From the NCBI GenBank assembly GCA_028292745.1, contig JAQGLT010000002.1:62001-126000 (forward strand): a stretch of DNA of 64,000 nucleotides. The letters run 5' to 3'. Made by a program: the position numbers and the translations under genes. The notes under the pieces were generated by a model. It made no database searches. It was not told the DNA's origin and was given only the letters and a program-made list of their open reading frames with translations. This DNA comes from Polaromonas sp. (GTDB taxonomy: Bacteria; Pseudomonadota; Gammaproteobacteria; Burkholderiales; Burkholderiaceae_C). Positions 10,434 to 18,318 of the stretch are shown here, in pieces. Within the stretch, counting starts at the first letter, position 1. Each line of letters opens with the position of its first letter.

Positions 10434-10776
10434 ACGCCCTGCAATCTCGCTCTCGCCGCTTCGTTGCTGAGGTTGCAGCATTTCAAATGGAACAATTTCA
10501 TTGGATGCGATGAGGGCTTGAAAGGTGCTTTTTGAAAAAGCACGTCCCACCGTTGGACGAGCCTTCCTCGTGCGTGTGGAATCAAAAGGGGGTCGCCAAT
10601 CGTTACCACCTCTTTGCCATCTGTTGCGGCTTGTTGTAACCCTGTTGCAGGGCTGGCAACTTCTGGCAACTCCACAGCAACTTTTGCTGCTGACTTTCTG
10701 CTGACTTTTAATAGATTTTAATAGCAAGCTTTCTAAGCCTGACTTGTATCAATTGCTAATCTGGGATAAGGGTCGC

Positions 10777-11206
10777 CTACATTGGCACGACCGGCGCCAC
10801 GGGCTCCGAAAACTGTTGAAACTCTGGAACCGATTCATGAATGGTGCTTAGAAACCGCGCAAGGATTTCTGCCACCACCGCCGCTTCAGCCGGCTCGTTA
10901 CCCCGCTCGGGTCGCGTGGTCGATCGCAATGCGGTCGGTAACCATAAGGCGCCCAAGTCCAGGGCAGCAGCACCCCCGGCCCGCAGCTTGGCGAGTCGGC
11001 CGCGCCGCATCCGCTCCGTAATGAGGGTGCGCTCGTATTCAGCCACGGCCCCGCGAATTTGTAGCAGCGACTGATCGTGCGGATCCTGGCTCATCGGCCA
11101 GTCCAAAAACTCGACTTGGCAGCCATGCTGTTCGAACTCTTTGAGCAGCAGCATTTGATGCACATAATTGCGCGCCAGCCGGTCAGGGGTGTCCACAGAA
11201 CCGGCA
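10777..11206 (-). pseudogene. serine site-specific recombinase fragment, frameshifted
   Basis: Internal part of a resolvase/invertase-type serine recombinase. The fragment TPDRLARNYVHQMLLLKEFE, then DPHDQSLLQIRGAVAEYERTL and ERMRRGRLAKLRAG, is typical of large serine recombinases. The N-terminal catalytic serine region is missing. After RAG the frame is lost at a run of C (10972-10976), and the conserved LLPWTWAPYGYR continues in another frame. Near 10895-10910 the reading returns to the first frame (EPAEAAVVAEI). So at least two frameshifts and an N-terminal truncation are visible. It is non-functional DNA left from an earlier element. Confidence 0.8.
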
Positions 11207-11237
11207 GCAGTCCAGTTATGCCGCGTAGCGGCCTGCG

Positions 11238-11504
11238 TCAATCGTCGTAGTGCCCACGGCACGCGATCACGTCAAAATCAACATCATCAGCGGCATAGAC
11301 CAAACGGTGTGTCTCGTCGATGCGCCTTGACCAGTAGCCTGCCAAGTTGCCCAGCAGCGGCTCTGGCTTCCCGATACCAGCGAAGGGGTCACGCCGCGCC
11401 GCTTCGATCAGGGTGTTGATGCGCTTCAAGGTCTTTTTGTCCTGTCCCTGCCACCAGGTGTAGTCTTCCCACGCTGCCGGGGTGAAGCGGATAGCACGGC
11501 TCAC
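11238..11504 (-). CDS. yoeB: YoeB-type toxin (ribosome-dependent mRNA interferase)
   Basis: RelE-superfamily endoribonuclease that cuts mRNA at the ribosomal A site when freed from its antitoxin. It has 88 residues, the usual size. KPEPL (residues 46-50), SRRIDETHRLVY and the C-terminal GHYDD carry the Glu, Arg and His-Tyr residues expected for catalysis. The reading frame is intact although both recombinase genes around it are broken. The ATG overlaps the antitoxin stop as ATGA (11504-11501), giving tight coupling. It is the toxin of the only complete gene pair left on the island. Confidence 0.93.
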   Translation of the reverse strand: MSRAIRFTPAAWEDYTWWQGQDKKTLKRINTLIEAARRDPFAGIGKPEPLLGNLAGYWSRRIDETHRLVYAADDVDFDVIACRGHYDD

Positions 11505-11758
11505 TCAGGATTGACCAGTTCGCGCCTCGCCGCCTTGCCCGCCTTGTGCTGCGCAATGGACTTGGCCAGGTGCGCTGCATTGGCTGGGGTTGCCAGCAAG
11601 TGCATGGTTTCCATGATGCTCTGGTAATGGTCAAGCGACATCACCACGGCGTCTGAACCGTCCCTGCGGCTGATGATGGTCACGTCAGCATCCTCATGCA
11701 CCGTATCAAGCACGGCTTTCAGCGAGCTACGCGCTTCGGAATAGGTAATGACTTTCAT
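11501..11758 (-). CDS. yefM: YefM/Phd-type antitoxin
   Basis: Antitoxin and autorepressor of YoeB, 85 residues. The N-terminal DNA-binding Phd/YefM fold reads MKVITYSEARSSLKAVLD, followed by DADVTIISRRDGSDAVVMS, both typical. The C-terminal half should wrap the toxin. A strong ribosome site (AAGGAGC) lies 7 bases before the ATG. A perfect 12-bp palindrome lies just upstream and is the likely operator. It is first in the two-gene operon, as is standard for the family. Confidence 0.93.
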   Translation of the reverse strand: MKVITYSEARSSLKAVLDTVHEDADVTIISRRDGSDAVVMSLDHYQSIMETMHLLATPANAAHLAKSIAQHKAGKAARRELVNPE

Positions 11759-11781
11759 TTTGATGCTCCTTGACTTGTACC

Positions 11782-11793
11782 TGAACTAGTTCA
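11782..11793. promoter_or_regulatory. palindromic operator candidate for yefM-yoeB
   Basis: TGAACTAGTTCA is a perfect 12-bp palindrome 24 bp before the yefM start, next to TTGTAC. Autoregulated Phd/YefM operons carry such palindromes over the promoter. The assignment is by position. Confidence 0.6.
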
Positions 11794-11834
11794 AGTTTAA
11801 GTCATATCGTGTCAGGGCGCATCAACCCATTCGT

Positions 11835-13088
11835 TCACGCCGCCTTGAACTGGATGACTTCAGCCCCACTCCGCAGCTTGTCCAGGTAGCAGGCCCATTC
11901 AAGCATCATTACGCGCCGCTGCTCCATGAATTCGGCTCGGTCGTAGGCCATGCCCAGCGGCCCGGATTCGCCGTGAGCCAGCTGCGCCTCGATCACATCC
12001 GCAGAGATGCCGGGCATCCGCTCGATCATCAGCGTCCGGGCCGTGGCCCTGAACCCGTGGGCGCTCATCTCGTCTTGGCTGAAGCCCATGCGCCGCAGCG
12101 CCGCGTTGATGGTGATGTCGCTCATCGGCCTTTCACCCGTGCGCAGGCTAGGAAACACGTAGCGGCCATGCCCGGTCAGCGGTCGCAGCTCAGCCAGGTA
12201 GGCGAGGGCTTGTGGCGCCAGCGGTACCAGGTGAGGCCGGCCGTTGACCTTCTGGTGCTTGCGCCGCTTCATGTCCTGGCTCGGAATGGTCAGTAAGGCA
12301 TCGTCAACATTCACCCAGGCCCATTCCATCTGCCGGATGTTGCCAGGCCGCTGAAACAGCAGCGCCGACAGGGCCAGCGCCGCCTTGGTCATCGGTTGGC
12401 CGGAATAGCCGGCAATGGCCCGCATCAGTTCGCCCACCTTAAACGGCTCCAAGATGGCAGCCATGTGGGTGACATTGACTGGCTTCAGTGCGCCGTGCAG
12501 GTCCAGGGCAGGGCTGCGCTCACAGCGACCGGTCTGCACGCCATATAGAAACACTTGCCCGGCCGTCTGGCGCAGGGTGTGCGCAGTTTCGATAGCCCCG
12601 CGTTTTTCCACCCGGCGCAAGGCTTCCAGCAAGGCCGGGGCGGTAATGGCGGCCAGCGGTAAAGCTGGCCCAGGTAGGGAAACAGGTCTTTCTCAAGGCC
12701 GCGCAGCCACTTGGCGGCATACCCGGTTGACCAGTAATCGCCCTTGCTCTTGTGGAACTCCCGCGCTACCAGTTCGAAGGTGTTTGCCGCGGCTGCTGTC
12801 GTGGCGTGCTTTTCCTGGCGCTTGGCAAGGCTGGGGTCTATACCCGCCGCCAGCAGTTCGCGCGCCTTGTCGCGCCGTTGCTCTGGCCTTGGCCAGCGAT
12901 ACGGCTGGGTATGCACCCAGCGCCAGCGTCTTTCGCTTGTCGGCAAAGCGGTAATTCATACGCCAATACTTGCCGCTTGCGTTGACCAGCAGGTACATGC
13001 CGCCGCCGTCGGTGTGCTTGTCGCCTGCAGGTGCGCCGGTGGGTTTAATGTTCTTTGCGAACGTGTCGGTTAGCGGCATGGAGTCCAT
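11835..13088 (-). pseudogene. int: P4-type tyrosine integrase, two frameshifts
   Basis: Phage P4-family integrase, about 410 residues if repaired. The N-terminal DUF4102-type domain reads MPLTDTFAKNIKPTGAP, then DGGGMYLLV and KRKTLALGAYPAVSLAKAR. The frame then shifts near 12885 to RRDKARELLAAGIDPSLAKR and shifts again near 12660 after LFPYLGQL. The C-terminal catalytic domain has GNIRQMEW (Arg), HGFRATARTL (His-x-x-Arg), LAHGE (His) and AYDRAEF (Tyr), all present. The start is 13088 or 13079. It lies beside the tRNA-Arg 3' end. A sequencing error could mimic a frameshift, but two in one gene beside a second broken recombinase argues for decay. Confidence 0.85.
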
Positions 13089-13090
13089 TT

Positions 13091-13152
13091 GGCGGTATGT
13101 CTTCAGGCGGTAGTAGGAGATACCGCCATAAGTACCGCCGTTTTGGCGGTAT
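13091..13152. repeat. GGCGGTA array at right island end
   Basis: Five copies of an 8-mer GGCGGTAN lie within 62 bp: 13091, 13107 and 13145 on the plus strand and 13120 and 13132 inverted. The inner 20-mer (13120-13139) recurs at the left end of the island. The array lies directly upstream of the integrase start, so it may serve both as integrase arm sites and as integrase autoregulation sites. Confidence 0.6.
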
Positions 13153-13186
13153 GTCATGGTAGCCCTTGAGACTGTATGAGACAACA

Positions 13187-13221
13187 AAAAACCCGCTGCA
13201 CCTATGAGATACGCGGGTTTT
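13187..13221 (-). terminator. rho-independent terminator downstream of tRNA-Arg
   Basis: On the minus strand the stem AAAACCCGC/GCGGGTTTT with a 16-nt loop is followed by TTTTGTTG. It lies 33 bp beyond the tRNA 3' end. Because it is inside the island boundary, the element appears to supply the terminator for its host tRNA. Confidence 0.75.
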
Positions 13222-13253
13222 GAGGTGTTATGAGACGCTATGAAATGCGAATG

Positions 13254-13330
<77 letters not shown>

Positions 13331-13334
13331 ATAT

Positions 13335-13362
13335 AAAAAAAGCCCACTAAGTGAGCTTTTTT
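13335..13362 (-). terminator. hairpin between the two tRNA genes
   Basis: On the minus strand AGCTCAC-TTA-GTGGGCT pairs fully if one G-U pair is allowed, and is followed by TTTTTTT. It lies after tRNA-Pro and before tRNA-Arg. It could terminate most tRNA-Pro transcripts or act as a processing signal; no separate promoter for tRNA-Arg is obvious. Confidence 0.55.
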
Positions 13363-13372
13363 AAATTGAAAT

Positions 13373-13449
13373 TGGTCGGAGTACAAGGATTCGAACCTTG
13401 GACCCCCTGGTCCCAAACCAGGTGCGCTACCAGACTGCGCCACACTCCG
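13373..13449 (-). tRNA. tRNA-Pro (anticodon TGG)
   Basis: 77-nt cloverleaf including an encoded CCA. The acceptor stem is CGGAGTG/TACTCCG and the anticodon loop TTTGGGA carries TGG, with a standard TTCGAAT T-loop. It decodes CCA and other proline codons. It is upstream of tRNA-Arg on the same strand. Confidence 0.97.
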
Positions 13450-13460
13450 ACAAGTTGGTC

Positions 13461-13488
13461 ATTATAGTACGAAAATTTAAGCAAGCAG
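13461..13488 (-). promoter_or_regulatory. promoter of the tRNA-Pro gene
   Basis: A perfect TATAAT (-10) is at 13466-13461 on the minus strand, 12 bp before the tRNA. A weak CTGCTT (-35) is 16 bp further upstream at 13488-13483. The spacing and the perfect -10 fit a stable-RNA promoter. Confidence 0.6.
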
Positions 13489-13607
13489 TCTGCAAAGTCA
13501 TTTTTTGAGCAGCTACGCACGTCGTTTTTAGGGTGAAAATTCCGAGTATCGCTTCAGTGCTGAAAGCAGCAGGTGGCGAATGCTCGAATCCATGCAACGC
13601 TTTCATG

Positions 13608-14840
13608 CTATCGGCTCAATATCAATGTCCGCTTGCGCCAAGCCTCGGGCAATAAGTCAAACAGGGGACTGGGTTCGCGCTGCAGTTGCGGGCCTGCGCC
13701 AGCGGTAATGAGCAAAGGCCCATTTTTCGACAGATTCAACTGACTGAGTTCCTGCATCCACTGCACGTCGAGCTCGCCGGTCGGTGTCGGGCGGGAAAAA
13801 ATGAGTGCCAACATTCGCTTGGCTTGGGCACTTCCCTTGCTTTCAGCAAGCCGGTAGAGCCGGATGGCCTCGGCATAGTTGGCCGGCCGGCCTTCTCCGC
13901 GATGGAATCGTTGCGCATTGAGAAATAGCTCCTCGGCAGACAGCGATGCCGGCGAAGTGGATTCGCCTTTTTGCAGTTGAGCGGAAACATAAGAGAGATT
14001 GGCTGCGGCAACCGCCGATGTGCCCGAAGCTGCCTTGAAATACTCTTGGGCTTCGGTTAATCGCCCTTCGGCAACACTCAGCAGACCCAGTTCAATCCGG
14101 GCATTCACGTCGCCTCTTTGTGCTGAGCGCAGCAGCAACTCCCGCGCGGGCACAGACGCGCCGGCCACCGGCTGACCCGACTGGGGTGTCGCCAGCTGCA
14201 GGGGCGACAGACGGGATTCGACGACCCATTCCAGGAAATCGGCCCGTGCCGGATTGACGCTGCGCAGCAGTCCGATCCATCGGCGCGCGCCGCCCGGATC
14301 AGGTTGGCCCTTGCAACCCTCAATCTCACACCAAGCCAGGCCGGCACTGGACAGCGGCTCTCCCAGAGCCCGGGCGCGTTCAAACCACAAGGCTGCCTGA
14401 ACAGGATCACGCGTCACGCCCGAACCATGCAGATAAATCAGCCCGAGCAGCCACGCTGCCCTGGCGGCGCTGGCCGTTGCTGAGGTTCTCGGCAACGACG
14501 CACCGTTGGCGGAATTGGCAGAAGGGGTTCGAGGCAGGGCACTGGCCTGGGATTTGAGGCGCTGAATATCACGATTTGCTGCGGAATCATCAGGCCCCTG
14601 CATGCGAAGCGGGGCCGCAAGTGCAGGAGCCGGATCAAACTGCTGCGCTGGCTGCGCTCGAACCTGTGCGTGCACCACGCCCCAGCCGCCGATCAGCAGC
14701 AAGAGGAGGAGCGCCATGCCGATGGACGCCATTGCACGCAGGCGCCGCTTCTGTTCGGCCCTGCGATTGCAATGGTCGCGGTAGTCTTGGTTGTCCCAAT
14801 TAACGCGGCGTAGCGAATGCCTGTCAAAAAACAGTGTCAC
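13608..14840 (-). CDS. Sel1-like repeat membrane protein of the amyloid-like operon
   Basis: 410-residue protein with a cytoplasmic basic N-terminus and one membrane segment (about 39-57, leucine-rich). A long periplasmic part carries Sel1-like/TPR helical repeats, for example AAWLLGLIYLHGSGVTRDP with ALWFERARALGEP (about 130-165) and AEAIRLYRLAESKGSAQAKRML (about 320-345). Such repeats usually scaffold protein complexes. It is the last gene of a four-gene operon, 10 bp after the CsgG-like gene. No catalytic motif is visible. Its role in the operon is inferred to be assembly or regulation of secretion; no equivalent exists in the E. coli csg operons. Confidence 0.72.
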   Translation of the reverse strand: MTLFFDRHSLRRVNWDNQDYRDHCNRRAEQKRRLRAMASIGMALLLLLLIGGWGVVHAQVRAQPAQQFDPAPALAAPLRMQGPDDSAANRDIQRLKSQASALPRTPSANSANGASLPRTSATASAARAAWLLGLIYLHGSGVTRDPVQAALWFERARALGEPLSSAGLAWCEIEGCKGQPDPGGARRWIGLLRSVNPARADFLEWVVESRLSPLQLATPQSGQPVAGASVPARELLLRSAQRGDVNARIELGLLSVAEGRLTEAQEYFKAASGTSAVAAANLSYVSAQLQKGESTSPASLSAEELFLNAQRFHRGEGRPANYAEAIRLYRLAESKGSAQAKRMLALIFSRPTPTGELDVQWMQELSQLNLSKNGPLLITAGAGPQLQREPSPLFDLLPEAWRKRTLILSR

Positions 14841-14850
14841 GCCGTTCTCC

Positions 14851-16590
14851 TCAGTTAACAGCAGTTGCCGGCGCGGCTCGGCGGGGAATCACGTTCCATT
14901 GCATGGTCTGCTCGACATAACCGTTGTTGCCCAATGCCTGGGTAAACGCATCCTTGACACTTGCCATTCCCCGTACCCCGGGAATGACCGTTAACCCCTG
15001 GGCCTGCAGCGGAGCAGGAAGTTTTGGGAGCACATTTTGGTCCGTTGCAATGCAGCTCACGGTCTCGGTGCCTGGCGCGCCTGTATCGAGCACAAAGCCG
15101 GGCGTTGAGCTCATCCAGTCGGGAATTCTGATTGCCAGATTGGCCGATACCAGGGCCGATGGATTGGTTGCGTTGGGCAGCAATCGAATCACGTTGCCGC
15201 CGGCCTCGGATAAATAGCAGTAGAGGTAGGAGGCCTTGGAAAGCGTGGCGGACAGGAATATCTGCTGGCCTGATTCGAAAACGGTCTTGTCGACCACCGT
15301 GTTTTCAATTTGCATGTCAATCCGTGTCGGCTTGGCGGATGCGCCGTAAGGCACGGCGTTCGCCTCTGCAAGGAGGGTGTCATCTTCGCTGACGCTGTGG
15401 GGGCTCTTTGCGGCAGGCACACTAACGGCCAGGGGCTCTGAGGACATGGTGGACCAGCCAATTCGCGTCAATTTGCCATTTTCGTTCAGGCCGACAAAGT
15501 TTCGAAGGGTGCGCTCGTAAGTGGGGAAATCGACCACGCCTGAAGCAATCAGCCCGCTGTCAGCTTGAAAGCGGCCTAGCGCCACCCGGAATTCAGGGCT
15601 GTTGGCAGGCAGCTTGTCGCTGCCCGCACCCAGGTAGCCGTGGCTCATCAGCGAACGGGTGATCAGCCCCTGGTGGATGCCGGTATTGCCTTCGTCGTAC
15701 CAGTCGCGAAGCTGGCGCTGTATGTCCGGATGGGTTTGCTCCAGGGTCAGGCATTGCCAATAAGGCACCCGTGCCCATTTGCCCGTCAACTCGATCATGG
15801 CGACTTCGACCAAGGTGCGTATGGCCGCGCCTGAGCCCTGGGTATAGTCGCGCCCCACGTTGAACTTCCACCCATATTCGCTGATGCGGCCGGCCAGGTC
15901 CAGCCCTTGCCCGCTGTTTCCAACAACGACTTCATTCGCCGAATCAAGGCCCGGTATCAGGGTGCGGGTGCGAAAATCACCGAGGTGAAGCTCCAGACCG
16001 ATGATGGTTGCATTGCGGTTGCGGCTGTACCCGGTTTCGAGCCGGGAGGCAGAGGTGCCCACATCGAAGCGGTTGTTCAGCACGTTTTGATCGACAAATG
16101 CCACGGCCCCCGACACATAGATGGCTGGGCGCTGCAACTGGATCTGGTTGTTGTTCAGCAGGATGGTCGTGAGGTTTTGCACTGTGTCCTGGCGTGCAAT
16201 ATCAACTTCATAGTCAACATACCTGAAGGCATTACTCAAGCGGGACATTTGCGAGAGCGCCGTGACAATCATTTCCTTGGTGGCGACCGGCACGCGGGTA
16301 GAAATGTCGGGGATTTGCTTGCTGGCAATCAGAGTGGTGGGCAACTGGGTTGCCCGAAACAGCTGGTCCATGCACATCAGGGAATCGGAGAAGCTGGAGA
16401 TCGAGCGAACCGGCCTGCTGGTCGGACGGTTCGCCGCATGCCCGTAAGACCGGTATTCCGTGTCTTCCCTGGAGTCCATTGGCGTGGCGCAACCTGTCAG
16501 GAGCGTCAGAATTGAAAGAAGGGCAACACCCATCATTTGCTTGATGGGGTCTTTTGCTGCAGTTGTTGTGGTTGTTTCAGGCGTTCTCAT
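14851..16590 (-). CDS. CsgG-like outer-membrane lipoprotein with extra C-terminal domains
   Basis: 579-residue lipoprotein. The signal ends in a lipobox LLTGC (Cys34). Residues about 75-290 follow the layout of CsgG, the curli secretion pore: ATKEMIVTALSQMSR, then QRPAIYVSGAVAFVDQNV, then NATIIGLELHLGDFRTRTLI, then a closing helix TLVEVAMIELTGKWARVPYWQC. E. coli CsgG stops near 277 residues. This protein continues with a segment like a peptidoglycan-binding fold (about 330-375) and a DUF4384-like beta domain (about 425-540). The open frame reaches 40 codons further upstream, but the 16590 start gives the proper signal peptide. CsgG kinship is judged by pattern and order, not by a computed alignment. 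Confidence 0.72.
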   Translation of the reverse strand: MRTPETTTTTAAKDPIKQMMGVALLSILTLLTGCATPMDSREDTEYRSYGHAANRPTSRPVRSISSFSDSLMCMDQLFRATQLPTTLIASKQIPDISTRVPVATKEMIVTALSQMSRLSNAFRYVDYEVDIARQDTVQNLTTILLNNNQIQLQRPAIYVSGAVAFVDQNVLNNRFDVGTSASRLETGYSRNRNATIIGLELHLGDFRTRTLIPGLDSANEVVVGNSGQGLDLAGRISEYGWKFNVGRDYTQGSGAAIRTLVEVAMIELTGKWARVPYWQCLTLEQTHPDIQRQLRDWYDEGNTGIHQGLITRSLMSHGYLGAGSDKLPANSPEFRVALGRFQADSGLIASGVVDFPTYERTLRNFVGLNENGKLTRIGWSTMSSEPLAVSVPAAKSPHSVSEDDTLLAEANAVPYGASAKPTRIDMQIENTVVDKTVFESGQQIFLSATLSKASYLYCYLSEAGGNVIRLLPNATNPSALVSANLAIRIPDWMSSTPGFVLDTGAPGTETVSCIATDQNVLPKLPAPLQAQGLTVIPGVRGMASVKDAFTQALGNNGYVEQTMQWNVIPRRAAPATAVN

Positions 16591-16613
16591 GGTATTTTTT
16601 CTTTTGAGAGGCA

Positions 16614-16675
16614 AAAAAAGCGCCGTGGCAGCGCCAACATATCCGCCGTCCAGTGAGGGCGGCGTTTTTCCAAGC
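16614..16675 (-). terminator. GC-rich hairpins before the CsgG-like gene
   Basis: On the minus strand two GC-rich inverted repeats (CGCCGCCC/GGACGGCG and a short GCGC stem) end in TTTTTTT, in the 94-bp gap between the small exported protein and the CsgG-like gene. A leaky terminator here would give more of the upstream structural proteins than of the secretion proteins. Confidence 0.5.
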
Positions 16676-16684
16676 AAACCTGTC

Positions 16685-17116
16685 CTACCTGCAAATGTTG
16701 ACGAGGTCACCTCGCAGAACCACGATTTGCTGCTGGCCGCTGATGCCTTTGCTGCCCATGGTGCCTCCTGCGGATGAAATGCTGCCTACTTCCTGTACGC
16801 AGGTCTTGCTCATTCCTTGCGAGCTGGCTGTGTTGACAACGTCGTTATTTGTAAGAATCGTGCCGTCGTTGGCAGTGCCGGAGAAAGCCTTTGCTTCGTA
16901 CCGCGCAACGCGTGCCTTCATCCATGCAGGCAGGTCATGACTGCCGTCCATTTGCCCCGATTTTTGCAATGCGCCGCCAGGCAGGTTCAGGTGGCGTACA
17001 GGGGCAGATAGTTTTACCGGATCTTCACCGGGTACTTGCTGCGCCATCGCGGGCACTGCACTTCCCAGCGCCAACAGGACAAGGGCATTCTTCAGTGTGG
17101 TAAGTGTGTTGACCAT
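16685..17116 (-). CDS. small exported protein of the amyloid-like operon
   Basis: 143 residues with a clear signal peptide (cleavage after about residue 25, AMA). The start at 17116 follows GGAG at proper spacing; the 20-codon longer frame would spoil the signal. The mature part is Gly/Ser/Asn-rich in its C-terminal half (TANDGTILTNNDVVNTASSQG, then SISSAGGTMGSKG) and has only two cysteines, which could pair. I recognise no family. Its position between the repeat protein and the CsgG-like pore matches that of a minor subunit, nucleator or CsgE/F-like accessory factor. I see no sequence similarity to CsgE or CsgF. Confidence 0.7.
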   Translation of the reverse strand: MVNTLTTLKNALVLLALGSAVPAMAQQVPGEDPVKLSAPVRHLNLPGGALQKSGQMDGSHDLPAWMKARVARYEAKAFSGTANDGTILTNNDVVNTASSQGMSKTCVQEVGSISSAGGTMGSKGISGQQQIVVLRGDLVNICR

Positions 17117-17207
17117 GCCTAAGCTCCAGGTTAAAACAAGGATTGGCACCTTCTGCGCAATACAGAAGAGTGCCAATTTCCAACTTCTTATGCCATCAAG
17201 GCGGCAA

Positions 17208-17636
17208 TCATTGGCAGGTTACGCAAGCGTTGTTGGAAGAAACGTTCTGCACCGCAACCGTACCGGCGCCAGCTTGGTTACTTACCAGGGCCAGTGTCAA
17301 ACCAACGCTCTGATTGGAGTCACCCACAATGTTGACTTCACCATAGTTGGAAGCCAGGTTCTGGGTTGCCCGGGCGAAAGCGCCACTGGCAGAGTTGGCA
17401 ACGATTGCTCCCCTGCCTGCGACTGACTGATTGGAATTGCCACTGATTTCAATGGTTCCAGAGTTGCTTGCCAGGTTTTGCACAGCCCTGGCACCAATGC
17501 CACTGGATGTATTGAGCGTGGCGCCCAGGATCATGGAGGTCGACTGGGTTGAGGTGCCGATGATGTTGATAACGGGGTCACCCGCGAAGGCAGAGGTTGC
17601 GAGGGCGGCAAAAGCGATGAGTACGAGTTTTTTCAT
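17208..17636 (-). CDS. exported Asn/Gln/Ser repeat protein, candidate amyloid subunit
   Basis: 142 residues with a strong signal peptide (cleavage after about residue 18, SAFA). The mature part is three repeats: 20-59, 60-98 and 99-135. Their shared pattern is GxIxIxGxSNQSV, about 12 variable Gly/Ala/Ser residues with AxVxN, then AxAxQNLASN. Alternating beta-prone residues with ladders of Asn, Gln and Ser at fixed positions is the hallmark of curlin-type amyloid subunits, although the repeat is longer than the 22-residue CsgA unit. A short tail ends ACVTCQ. It is the first gene of the operon, with ribosome site GGGAG. Function is inferred; it is not a recognised named family. Confidence 0.72.
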   Translation of the reverse strand: MKKLVLIAFAALATSAFAGDPVINIIGTSTQSTSMILGATLNTSSGIGARAVQNLASNSGTIEISGNSNQSVAGRGAIVANSASGAFARATQNLASNYGEVNIVGDSNQSVGLTLALVSNQAGAGTVAVQNVSSNNACVTCQ

Positions 17637-18037
17637 GGTGAGCTCCCAAAAAGTTGACTGACATTGATCAGATGGACCGAAAACTTCAGCCCAGCCGGTT
17701 GGTTTGACATTGCTGACAGGAAGTTGGTTTGTCATTTGTTCGCTGCTTGCTTTGTCGAGTTCAGTTTCGTGGGGGATTCAAAACTCATCAATAACCCCAA
17801 CTAGCTACACAGTTGGCTGTGTAAGGAATTGCCCTTTCGTGTTATTTCGAATGGTTGTGCTTCTCAAAGGCTGGTATGGCTTATCTCCATCGAGGGGTTT
17901 ACCTGTTGAGTAATGAAGGTAGTAATTTGCGGAAAGCTCAGCAATTTCTTGTAACTTTTGCGCTTGTTGATGGCTTTTGAATCTGGATTTAGGCACTTAT
18001 TTGGGGCAGAAACACCAAATTAGAGACAGTGATTTAT

Positions 18038-18079
18038 GCATGGAAAACAACCTGTCACGTGAGAAATTATTTTCAATGC
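18038..18079. repeat. 42-bp imperfect palindrome centred on CACGTG
   Basis: The two 21-base arms match at 16 positions; three of the five mismatches would be G-U pairs in a minus-strand RNA. The centre is TCACGTGA. It lies about 400 bp upstream of the amyloid-like repeat gene. It may be a dimeric regulator site, an RNA hairpin or the remnant of a small transposable element. Confidence 0.55.
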
Positions 18080-18318
18080 CCACTTTGAACAGCTGCATTG
18101 CTGAGCTGTATTGCCACGGATTGAGCATGCGCGAGCATGTACAGAGAGGCGCGAGAGTGAACCCCTGACCGGCAAACAGCCTCACATTTCCTGTTCGCCA
18201 GTGCCACGCTTGGCGCCTTCTTGCGCCGGGACAAGGAAAAAGAACCGGGAAGGCCGGGAAAATTGCGCCTATGGCTTATCAAGACGCCTGAGTGAGAAAT
18301 GCCTGCGCTGCTTGCAAC

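Noticed and set aside
10355-10727. Two overlapping minus-strand frames of about 105 codons left of the serine recombinase
   Set aside because: Both run into the terminator hairpin, look like no known family and lack convincing starts; more likely decayed island DNA.
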